A DNA stretch of 64,000 bases, taken from contig NZ_JALJZZ010000003.1 of the NCBI RefSeq assembly GCF_024171565.1, positions 1 through 64,000 of the forward strand, in the 5' to 3' direction. Positions 19,401 to 27,061 of this stretch are shown here, piece by piece; positions within the stretch are counted from its first letter, which is position 1, and every line of letters starts with the position of its first letter. A program made the translations under genes and the position numbers. The DNA comes from Okibacterium sp. HSC-33S16 (GTDB lineage: Bacteria > Actinomycetota > Actinomycetes > Actinomycetales > Microbacteriaceae). Under the pieces are notes generated by a model that saw only the letters and a program-made list of their open reading frames with translations, was not told where the DNA came from and did no database searches.

Positions 19401-22274
19401 CCCGACGGCGGCACGCTGTCCATCACCTCGGTCGAACCAACCGGTGAGGGGGCCGAAGCGATCATCGACGACGACGTCATCCGGGTTACCGTGCCGCGCG
19501 GTGAGGGCCGGTACGGGTTCATCTACGAGATCGAGAACAGATACGGCAATACTTCGAGCACCTTCCTGACCGTCGTGGTTCGTGCCGACGCGCCGCTGGC
19601 GCGCCCCGTGGCATCCGACATCGTCTTAACGATCGACGACATCGCCGGTCGATCGACGATCGACGTCAACGTGTTGCGCAGTGTGTTCTGGGCCGATGGG
19701 CCAGCTTCTGAGCTCGACGTGTCGATTCCGGACGACTTCGACGACCGAGCGACGGTGACCGCGTCAAAGCGGGTGCACCTGACCCTGGGCGCACGGTCGC
19801 AGATCGTTCCGTTCTCGGTGAGTAACCCCGAGGACACGTCGGTGAATGCGCTGGCGTTCATCTGGGTGCCCGGGCTCGACGACGCGCTGCCGCAGCTGCG
19901 CAGCGGGGTCAAACCGATCTCCGTGGTGAGCGGTGAGTCGGTAACCATCGCCCTCAACGACTACGTGGTCGCGTCGGGGGATCGCACCGTGCAGCTGACC
20001 GACTCCGCGAACGTGCGGGCGACGCACTCCGACGGCTCGAACCTCGTCGAGAACGCCACGACCCTCACGTTCCGGAGCACTGAGCTGTACTTCGGTCCGG
20101 CGTCGATCTCGTTCGAGGTGACCGATGGCGAGAGCGCTGGGGACCCGAACGGACGTGTCGCTACCCTGGTGCTGCCGATCGACGTGTCGTCGCGCGAGAA
20201 CCAGCCGCCGGTGTTCACGGGCGGCTCGATCGACTTTGAACCGGGGCAGGAGAGGACCATTGACCTGGTCAAGCTCACCACCTACCCGTATGCGGACGAC
20301 GTCGACGAACTGACCTATCGGGTGCTCGACCCGCGGCCGACGGGTTTCAGCGTCGCGGTCAAGGGACAACAGCTGACGGTGAGCGCAAGTGCCGATGTGG
20401 CGCGCGGCTCAACCCCCAGCATTCTCGTCGCAGTGCGCGACGCTGTGAACGAGGGAGTCGCCGGGCGCATCCAGCTCGGGGTTGTGCCGTCGACCCGGCC
20501 GCTCGCTGTACCGGCCACCGACACGGCCATCGCGCAACGCGGCACCACGACGCCCATCGATGTTCTCGCGAACGACGGCGCAACGAACCCGTTCCCGGGA
20601 ACGCCGCTGCGCGTCGTGGACGTGCGCGGGCTCGACGGCGGCAATCTGCCTGCCGGTGTGAGTGTGGTGCCGAGTGCAGACAAGTCCCGCCTCACAGTGA
20701 CGGTCTCGGCCGACGCCGCGGCGATCGATACCTCGTTGCAGTACCAGGTGGCCGACGCCACGAACGACCCGGCGCGGTACACCTGGGGGACCGTGCGAAT
20801 CTCGGTGCAGGACAGGCCGGACCCGGTGTCGAACCTGCGGGTCACCGGTTTTGCCGACCGTCGGATCTCGCTGACCTGGGCGCCGGGGGCTGCGAACAAC
20901 TCGGCGATCACGGGCTTCGACGTCGAGTTGTTCCGCGTCAGCAACGGCTCGTCGCTCGGCGTGACGAGTTGTGCATCGACGACGTGTGACGTCGCGACCG
21001 GCGGCAACGGTTCGGCGAACGCGGTTCGAGTGGCGGTGTCGGCACGGAACGCCCGCGGAGTGTCCGATCCGGTTCGGTTCGGCGAATCGGTCTGGTCGGA
21101 CGTCATCCCGGCGGCACCCACCGGCCTCGCGGCTGCACCGCTCGACGGCGGACTGCTGCTCAGCTGGGACGCCGTTCCTCGACCCGGATCCGGCAGCGCG
21201 GTCGACCGTTATGCGCTGGCCGTTGGCGGTTCGAGCCGTGGTGAAATTCCGGCGTCCCGGTGTTCCGGCTCGCGCTGTTCGGCGGAGGTCAGCGGGCTCT
21301 CGAACGGCACCTCGGTCGAGTTCACCGTCTCCGCGCGGAACGACGCCTACCCTGCGCTCACCACCTGGAACTCCGCCTCCGGGAAGGGCACGCCGTTCGG
21401 CGCACCCGGTGGCGGCGCGGCCTCGGTAGTGACCGACGCCGCAAGTGGAAGCGCGACAGTCTCGTGGTCGGGCTTCGATGGTCGAGGCGACGATATCCGC
21501 GGCTACTACGTCGGCCGGTTGAGCTCGGGCTCGGTGTCACCGAACGCCTGCACCGTGTCCTCGCCCGCTCCCGGCACGGTGAATGGACCGACGACCGGCG
21601 GTTCGATCGACGAGGTCGTCGAGGTCGGGCCCGGAACGTCGAGTTATACCTTCTCCAAACTGACCAACGAAGACGCGGCGTACCATTTCGTGGTCTGGGG
21701 CTACAACGGTGCGGGATGTAAGGCGAGCAACGTGGCTGAAGCCGTCGTCCGGTCCACGCCACCGGCAGCGTCCGCGAATCCCGTCATGCGATTCAAGGAC
21801 GTTGAGGAGACGATATTCGACGTCTACGTGCCTTCTGTCTCTCCCGCAGGTTTCGACTATCAAATCAAGACGCCGGGAAGCGAGAGTTGGCTGCCATTCA
21901 GCGGAACGGGATACCCTCGGGAAATGCTCGGGTTCGTCTACGGCCAGACGGTGGCGTTCGAACTCCGGGCGTGCAACACCTACCCGGGAGGCAGTTGTGG
22001 TCCATCATCCGGTGTGATCACTGCGGCGGAGCCGTCGGTGACGCTGGCCCCGATTTCGCTCGCTTATGACGATATTGTGGCCACCTGGAGCTGGGCCGCG
22101 AACCCGGACAACGGCACGCTCCCCGCGAGCTACAGTTGCGGCGCTGTGAACGACCCGGCCATCACGGGCATCTGGACCGGCAACACCTGCGTGCTCAGCG
22201 CGGCTCCGCTGGACGGTCAGGTCTGGCTCGACGTGACGGTGAATGGTCACCAGAAACGCTTCCTCAGGCCATGA
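16437..22274 (+). CDS. Giant membrane-anchored Ig-like/FN3 repeat surface protein
   Basis: 1945 residues. A basic N-terminus (RAWFRSRRSA) and one hydrophobic segment (about 12-33) form a signal anchor, placing the rest outside the cell. Residues ~35-355 look like a beta-propeller-type region (repeated short strands with GD/DG turns). A strongly acidic stretch (~359-380, LDDDEEEVEDNDED) separates it from about ten tandem Ig/cadherin-like modules (~385-1455), many with D-x-D/N-x-D calcium-type loops such as VLANDTHPDGDTL, VLANDSDPDGGTL and IDPDGDSV. The end (~1458-1945) is made of fibronectin-III modules with paired cysteines (SCASTTCD, SRCSGSRCS). No sortase motif. Start ATG 16437 overlaps the kinase stop. 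Likely a long surface fibre; function unknown. Confidence 0.88.
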   Translation: MIRAWFRSRRSAIATVTSGTVICAVIATIAVVSNGYSAQRLDLGDGAVWVVNETRQAIGRANTQVFELNTAVRSTSAQIDVLQSGETVLLVDAARSTLDIVDPSTSAVTESVPLPPGSGTVALGGDRVVVETGGDVWFIPLADLTSFDAESDPDLSLGADAVASVNSDGDLFVFAPSTSSVYRVPASADAVAETTEVALPAGGVQLSSVGDDFVLLDEAESTVRYAGRTVPLPEGSSGARLQLPSVSGDRALIGVDDGLVALNRGRTEPTVLTEDATGAAARPTQVADCSFGAWTDGSVYSECSAEPAMSDIEGLGGASDLVFRANGDHVLLNDVAGGAAWAVQSGNRVINNWDDLVALDDDEEEVEDNDEDTPPEYDEAQQPPTAVADEFGARPGRTSPLPVLLNDFDANGDALMISSFTPLADSAGRIEAVNDNQQLQVTLEPTAVGVHRFDYTITDGRGGTASATVTLTVRQPSENGPPVQTRTTKGSVASGARLSMAVLGDWVDPDGDPFFLTSALVNAPDSVQHTPDGTVIYTDAGLGGELKEVGLTVSDGSADGTGVLAITVSPVGSVPIILEPFPVIAHAGEEIVVTPLSHARGGSAPLRLANVPAKAGATITPDYDGGTFRFSSTEVRDHLIDYSVTDGTLTRIGFVRVQVIAPPDAGAKPVTVPHTVFIREQSSDTVDVLAGDFDPAGGVLVLTGVSNIPPLSGIRAEILEQRMLRITLTNPLDAPVSFNYRVSNGVADAEGTVTVVEIPNPVKRQPPVAFGDTVSVRVGDAIDVPVLANDTHPDGDTLTLAPELSSPLPPGGGLLFAAGNVLRYLAPDKPGNYTATYRAIAPDGQWSDAQVALNVREVDTASNAAPVPKTVISRVLSGERVRISIPLGGIDPDGDSVQLIGQSSNPGKGAVTGAGSDWFDYEAGAYSTGTDSFEYTVVDALGKQATGLVRIGISAKLDGSRVPVATPDEVVTRPSSTVAVRVLANDSDPDGGTLSITSVEPTGEGAEAIIDDDVIRVTVPRGEGRYGFIYEIENRYGNTSSTFLTVVVRADAPLARPVASDIVLTIDDIAGRSTIDVNVLRSVFWADGPASELDVSIPDDFDDRATVTASKRVHLTLGARSQIVPFSVSNPEDTSVNALAFIWVPGLDDALPQLRSGVKPISVVSGESVTIALNDYVVASGDRTVQLTDSANVRATHSDGSNLVENATTLTFRSTELYFGPASISFEVTDGESAGDPNGRVATLVLPIDVSSRENQPPVFTGGSIDFEPGQERTIDLVKLTTYPYADDVDELTYRVLDPRPTGFSVAVKGQQLTVSASADVARGSTPSILVAVRDAVNEGVAGRIQLGVVPSTRPLAVPATDTAIAQRGTTTPIDVLANDGATNPFPGTPLRVVDVRGLDGGNLPAGVSVVPSADKSRLTVTVSADAAAIDTSLQYQVADATNDPARYTWGTVRISVQDRPDPVSNLRVTGFADRRISLTWAPGAANNSAITGFDVELFRVSNGSSLGVTSCASTTCDVATGGNGSANAVRVAVSARNARGVSDPVRFGESVWSDVIPAAPTGLAAAPLDGGLLLSWDAVPRPGSGSAVDRYALAVGGSSRGEIPASRCSGSRCSAEVSGLSNGTSVEFTVSARNDAYPALTTWNSASGKGTPFGAPGGGAASVVTDAASGSATVSWSGFDGRGDDIRGYYVGRLSSGSVSPNACTVSSPAPGTVNGPTTGGSIDEVVEVGPGTSSYTFSKLTNEDAAYHFVVWGYNGAGCKASNVAEAVVRSTPPAASANPVMRFKDVEETIFDVYVPSVSPAGFDYQIKTPGSESWLPFSGTGYPREMLGFVYGQTVAFELRACNTYPGGSCGPSSGVITAAEPSVTLAPISLAYDDIVATWSWAANPDNGTLPASYSCGAVNDPAITGIWTGNTCVLSAAPLDGQVWLDVTVNGHQKRFLRP

Positions 22275-22327
22275 TGGAGTCGACGGAAACTCTGCCCAGT
22301 ACACCACGCACGAAAGGCACCCACTCG

Positions 22328-23296
22328 ATGACAATAACACCGGAGCAGGCTACGTGGTTTGCGGGAGTGTGCGACCAGCTCGTCGAGAACGTCGAGCAGG
22401 TGCTTCTCGGTAAAAACCACGTCATCCGGCTGTCGTTCGTCACACTGCTGAGCCGTGGCCACCTGTTGCTCGAGGACGTGCCGGGAACCGGCAAGACGTC
22501 ACTCGCCCGCGCGATGGCCGAGAGCATCAATGGCGCCGCGAGCCGGGTGCAGTTCACCCCGGACCTGCTCCCCGGCGACATCACGGGCGTGAGCATCTAC
22601 GACCAGCGCAGCAAGAACTTCGACTTTCACCGGGGCCCTATCTTCGCCAACATCGTGTTGGCCGACGAGATCAACCGGGCGAGCCCAAAGACCCAGTCGG
22701 CGCTGCTCGAAGTGATGGAGGAAGGACACGTCACCGTTGACGGCGTCACTCACCCCGTCGGTGAGCCGTTCATGGTGATCGCCACCCAGAACCCGATCGA
22801 GCAGGCCGGCACCTACCGGTTGCCCGAAGCGCAGCTCGACCGGTTCATGATGAAAACGTCGATTGGTTACCCCGACCACCAGTCCACCATTCGGATCCTT
22901 GAGGGATCCGAATCCCCGGTTGCGACGGTACTCAGCCCGGTCGTTCCGGCCGCCACCATCGCCGAGATGACCCGCATGGCGACCACGGTGCACGTGGACC
23001 CGTCGATCAACGACTACGTTGCGCGAATCATCGACGGCACCCGGCAGGCCAGCGAAGTGCGCCTCGGAGCGAGCGTTCGCGGTGCGCTGGCACTGATTCG
23101 GTCCTCGAAGACGTTCGCAGCGGCATCCGGTCGATCATTTGTCATTCCGGACGACGTGAAGTCGCTGGCTGACACGGTGCTCGCGCACCGGCTCATTCTC
23201 GATGCCGAGGCGGAGTTTGACGGCGTGAACCCGTCGAACGTCATCGCCCAGGTGCTCATCGACACGCCTCCGCCGCGCGATACCGCCGCAGCTTAG
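22328..23296 (+). CDS. MoxR-family AAA+ ATPase
   Basis: 322 residues with Walker A LLEDVPGTGKTS, Walker B in ANIVLADEINRASPKTQ and the MoxR sensor pattern MVIATQNPIEQAGTYRLPEA. MoxR ATPases act as chaperones that assemble or activate partner complexes, usually with DUF58/VWA proteins. I use ATG 22328, behind GAAAGG; ATGs at 22271/22274 overlap the stop of the giant gene (ATGATGA) and would add 18-19 residues, so coupling is also possible. Followed by DUF58 and transglutaminase-like genes. Confidence 0.93.
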   Translation: MTITPEQATWFAGVCDQLVENVEQVLLGKNHVIRLSFVTLLSRGHLLLEDVPGTGKTSLARAMAESINGAASRVQFTPDLLPGDITGVSIYDQRSKNFDFHRGPIFANIVLADEINRASPKTQSALLEVMEEGHVTVDGVTHPVGEPFMVIATQNPIEQAGTYRLPEAQLDRFMMKTSIGYPDHQSTIRILEGSESPVATVLSPVVPAATIAEMTRMATTVHVDPSINDYVARIIDGTRQASEVRLGASVRGALALIRSSKTFAAASGRSFVIPDDVKSLADTVLAHRLILDAEAEFDGVNPSNVIAQVLIDTPPPRDTAAA

Positions 23297-23308
23297 GAGC
23301 GCAGCAGC

Positions 23309-24712
23309 ATGGCCAAACCGGGCGACGTTCGAGGGGGGACGACGCAACAGAAAACGATTCCGCTGACGCGTACGGTTTCGAACACCGCCCAGGGGTCGAC
23401 CGAGCTCAACAACGCGCGTACCCGACTGGTCGGCTCGCGGCAAGGCGCCCTTGCTGAGGCGGTGATCTGGACCGTACGAGCCGGTCGATCGGTGCGCGCC
23501 GTTCTCGCCCGCTGGTGGGCAAGCGCGACGAGTGTGGTGACCTGGCTCGGCTGGTCGGTCGCCCTCACCGTGGTGGTGGCGTTCGTGCTCGGCTATGGGC
23601 TCGGCTGGCAGGAACTCGTCGCAGGGGCGTGGGCCGGCATCATTGTCGTGGTCGCCGCAGCCCTGTTCCTCATCGGTCGAACGACGCACGAAGCGACGCT
23701 CAGCCTGCCGGTCAACCGGATCGTCGCCGGCGAGAGCGCGGTCGGGCAGCTCGACGTGATCAACCCGTCGAAGCGGCTGCTGCCCGGTGCCCGACTTGAG
23801 GTCCCCGTTGGCAACGGACTCGCCGACTTCCAGGTGCCAGCGCTCGCGGCCGGCGGCTCGTATGACGACGTGTTCACCGTTCCGGCCCTGCACCGTGGGG
23901 TGATTCCGGTCGGACCGGTGCGCGTGGTGCGTGCCGACCCGCTTGGGCTCGTGCGCCGCGAACGCGAGTGGAACGAGCGGATCGACCTCTTTGTCCACCC
24001 GCGCACCATCTCGGTGCCGAGCCTGAGCACCGGATTCGTGCGTGACCTCGAGGGCAACCCGACGCGGGACCTCACCGCGAACGACGTCTCATTTCATGCG
24101 CTGCGCGAGTACATGCCGGGCGACGAACGCCGCTCGATCCACTGGAAGAGCACGGCGAAAACCGGCCAGTTCATGGTGCGCCAGTTTGAGGAAACCCGCC
24201 GCAGCCACCTCATGGTTGCGCTCAGCCTCGCCGAAGCCGACTACGCCGGCGACGACGACTTCGAGATGGCCGTGAGCGTTGCCGGTTCGCTCGGCGTCCG
24301 TGCCATCCGCGATGCACGCACCGTGTCCGTTGTGGTGAGCGAGTCGACGCCCGAGTTCGCCAAGCGCAAGGTCTTTGCCATGAGGAGCCTCGCCGCCATC
24401 AGCCCCACCCGTTTGCTTGACGACCTCAGCAGTGTCGACCCCTCTGCCACCGCGCTCGGTCTCTCCGACCTGGCCCGCGTCGCCGCCGATTCGATCGCGG
24501 GCATCTCGCTGGCCTTCCTGGTCTGCGGTTCGGCGGTCTCGCCGGCCACCCTCCGCTCGGCCTCCCGCCACTTCCCGGCTGGCGTCGAAGTGATCGCCGT
24601 GGTCTGCGACCCCGAAATTGTGCCGAGCTTCCGTACCGCCGGCGAACTCTCCGTTCTCACCATTGGCTTTCTCGAGGACCTTCAGCAGGCGATGGCGCGG
24701 GCCGCAGCATGA
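23309..24712 (+). CDS. DUF58 membrane protein
   Basis: 467 residues. Two membrane segments lie near residues 70-115 (TWLGWSVALTVVVAFVLGYG and AGIIVVVAAALFLIG); the C-terminal half is a DUF58 domain with its signature LREYMPGDERRSIHWKSTAK. DUF58 proteins are regular partners of MoxR ATPases and resemble VWA domains. Start ATG 23309 behind AGGAG, 12 bases after moxR; its stop overlaps the next start (ATGA). Confidence 0.92.
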   Translation: MAKPGDVRGGTTQQKTIPLTRTVSNTAQGSTELNNARTRLVGSRQGALAEAVIWTVRAGRSVRAVLARWWASATSVVTWLGWSVALTVVVAFVLGYGLGWQELVAGAWAGIIVVVAAALFLIGRTTHEATLSLPVNRIVAGESAVGQLDVINPSKRLLPGARLEVPVGNGLADFQVPALAAGGSYDDVFTVPALHRGVIPVGPVRVVRADPLGLVRREREWNERIDLFVHPRTISVPSLSTGFVRDLEGNPTRDLTANDVSFHALREYMPGDERRSIHWKSTAKTGQFMVRQFEETRRSHLMVALSLAEADYAGDDDFEMAVSVAGSLGVRAIRDARTVSVVVSESTPEFAKRKVFAMRSLAAISPTRLLDDLSSVDPSATALGLSDLARVAADSIAGISLAFLVCGSAVSPATLRSASRHFPAGVEVIAVVCDPEIVPSFRTAGELSVLTIGFLEDLQQAMARAAA

Positions 24713-27006
24713 CCGATCGAGCGGATGCCATTCGGTACGTTCTCTGGAACGCCACCTTTACGATCCTTGCGGTTGTCGTGGCATCCGCTCTCTGGTGGCC
24801 GATCTATCAAGTCGGCCAGTTCGTGCTTCTCGCCGCTGTCGCGCTGGCGCTCGGCGTGACGATTGCGGCGCTCGGCAGCCGGTTTCGACTGCCCGGCGTC
24901 GCGGTGCTCGGCATCACGGTCGGCGTGTATCTGATCGTCGGGGTGCCACTCGCGATGCCGGACGCCGCCCTCTTCGGTGTGCTGCCAACCTGGCAGGGAC
25001 TCGTTGACCTCGTGCAAGGAACGGCGTCGAGCTGGAAACAACTGGTCACCATCCTCCTGCCGGTGGGCACCTACCAGGGCCTGCTGATCCCGCCGCTCGT
25101 CAGCATACTGTCGATCACCGTGATCACCCTGTCGATCGCGTTGCGCACCCGCCGCCCGGAACTGGCGGTCGTCTGGCCGATGCTGCTCGCCGTGCTCGGA
25201 ATCGCGTTTGGTCCGGCGGTCGGCTGGCAGTCCGTTGCGCTCGGGCTCGCCGTTCCCGTTGTCGCCCTCATCTGGCTGGTCTGGCTCGGCCGGTCGCGGC
25301 ACCGTGCTCGGGCACACTCCCACACCGACGCCATCGCCACCGTGAGCCCGTCGCGGCGTGAGCGTCGACGAGCGGCCGTTGTGAGCGTTGTGAGCGCGAG
25401 CCTGATCCTCGCGCTAGCGGCCTGCGGTGGCGCGGTGATGGCATCGGTTTCTCCGGCGACGACCGAACGGCAGGTGATTCGCTCGCACATCGAGCAGCCG
25501 TTCAACCCGCGGTCATATCCGAGTCCGCTGTCGGGTTTCCGGAGTTTCCACCTGCCCGACGCCGCGGGGCAGGAGATGCTCACCGTCTCCGGCCTGCCGT
25601 CCGAGGGGCGGTTGCGACTCGCCACGCTCGACACCTATGACGGTGTGGTCTACACGGTGGGCACCGAGGACGTGGCGGCGGGTTCCGGCACGTTTGTGCG
25701 GGTGCCATACCGGCTCGACCAGCAGGCGAGCGGGCAGATCGTGACGCTCGACGTCACCATCCGTGGGTACTCGGGCATCTGGTTGCCAGGGGCAGGGCAG
25801 CTGCGGCAGATCGATTTCGACGGACCGCGCGCTGGTGCGCTGTCGAGCCAGTACTTCTACAATGACGTCACCGGCACCTCCGCGGTCGTCACCGGCCTGA
25901 CCGATGGCGACAGCTACCAGATGGAAGCCGTCGTGGCCGCCACACCGACGCTCGACGAGCTGACCGAGATTCGGCCGGGGTCAGCGAGCCCGTCATCGAC
26001 GGTCGACCTGCCGAACGTGATGACCGAGCGGCTCGAGCTCTATACCGAGGGCATCACTGGAGCGGGGGAGCGGCTCGTGTCGATGCTCGACGGGCTCAAG
26101 AACGACGGGTACATCAGCCACGGCGTCGGTGAGAACGAGCCGACGAGCCTCTCCGGGCACGGTCTGGACCGCATCACTACCCTGTTCACCGAGCGACCCA
26201 TGATCGGCGACGAAGAGCAGTATGCGGTGGCCGCCGCACTCATGGCCCGGCAGCTCGGCTTCCCGGCGCGCGTGGTCATGGGCTTCGTGCCGACCGCGGA
26301 CCCGGCGTCAGACACCGCAACGGTGTCGAGTACCGACATCAGTGCGTGGATCGAGGTGCAGTCGAGCGACGGCACCTGGCTGACGGTCGACACGACCCCG
26401 CCGCTCCGCGAGATTCCCGAGAAGGAGCTCGACGAGCCGACAAAGGTGTCGCGTCCGCAGTCGGTCGTGCAGCCGCCGCTCGAGCAAAGCGAGTCCGACA
26501 GCGAGCAGATCCCGGCCGACGACAGCGTCGACAACGACGACGAGCCGCTCGACCCGCTGCTGGCGGCGTTGCTCCTCGTTGCGCAGGTGCTCGGCTGGAC
26601 GCTCCTCGGCCTCGCCGTGCTCGCGTCGCCGTTTCTCGCCGTGATGGCCGCGAAGGCACGACGCCGGGCACTGCGCCGGTCGCGCCGGACCCCGTCCGAA
26701 CGCATTCGGGCCGGCTGGCAGGAGTTTCAGGACAGTGCCATCGACTTCGGCATCGAGCCGCCCGCTTCGGCGACGCGTCGGGAAGTGGCGCGAACGGTGG
26801 GCGGTAAGCGCGCGCTCGCACTGGCATCCGTTGCCGACCGGGCAACATTCTCGACCGAACGACCGAGTGACGAAGACGCCGACCGGGTGTGGGCAGCGGT
26901 GGACGACCTGCGCTCATCGCTGGGGCGGGGCCGCACGCGTCGCCAGCGACTTCAGGCGGCAACCTCTCTGCGGTCACTCGGCATCGCACCGCGCCGCTCC
27001 CGCTAG
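24709..27006 (+). CDS. TgpA-like membrane protein with a degenerate transglutaminase domain
   Basis: 765 residues. About seven N-terminal membrane segments (to ~residue 245), an external region with a transglutaminase-like core (~470-565), one more span (~620-645) and a basic cytoplasmic tail. The fold markers are present (EEQYAVAAALMARQLGFPAR, ARVVMGF, AWIEVQSSDGTWLTVDTTPP), but the catalytic Cys is Glu502 (GDEEQYA where the family has G-x-CEHYA) and the His is Ser545 (ISAWIEV for HAWVEV); only Asp561 remains. It is thus very likely not an active transglutaminase or protease. Overlaps DUF58 by ATGA. Confidence 0.87.
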   Translation: MTDRADAIRYVLWNATFTILAVVVASALWWPIYQVGQFVLLAAVALALGVTIAALGSRFRLPGVAVLGITVGVYLIVGVPLAMPDAALFGVLPTWQGLVDLVQGTASSWKQLVTILLPVGTYQGLLIPPLVSILSITVITLSIALRTRRPELAVVWPMLLAVLGIAFGPAVGWQSVALGLAVPVVALIWLVWLGRSRHRARAHSHTDAIATVSPSRRERRRAAVVSVVSASLILALAACGGAVMASVSPATTERQVIRSHIEQPFNPRSYPSPLSGFRSFHLPDAAGQEMLTVSGLPSEGRLRLATLDTYDGVVYTVGTEDVAAGSGTFVRVPYRLDQQASGQIVTLDVTIRGYSGIWLPGAGQLRQIDFDGPRAGALSSQYFYNDVTGTSAVVTGLTDGDSYQMEAVVAATPTLDELTEIRPGSASPSSTVDLPNVMTERLELYTEGITGAGERLVSMLDGLKNDGYISHGVGENEPTSLSGHGLDRITTLFTERPMIGDEEQYAVAAALMARQLGFPARVVMGFVPTADPASDTATVSSTDISAWIEVQSSDGTWLTVDTTPPLREIPEKELDEPTKVSRPQSVVQPPLEQSESDSEQIPADDSVDNDDEPLDPLLAALLLVAQVLGWTLLGLAVLASPFLAVMAAKARRRALRRSRRTPSERIRAGWQEFQDSAIDFGIEPPASATRREVARTVGGKRALALASVADRATFSTERPSDEDADRVWAAVDDLRSSLGRGRTRRQRLQAATSLRSLGIAPRRSR

Positions 27007-27061
27007 GGTTCGGCACGGCCATCGGGCAAGCCGGTAGTGTCGAATTCGAGGGAGGCACGAC

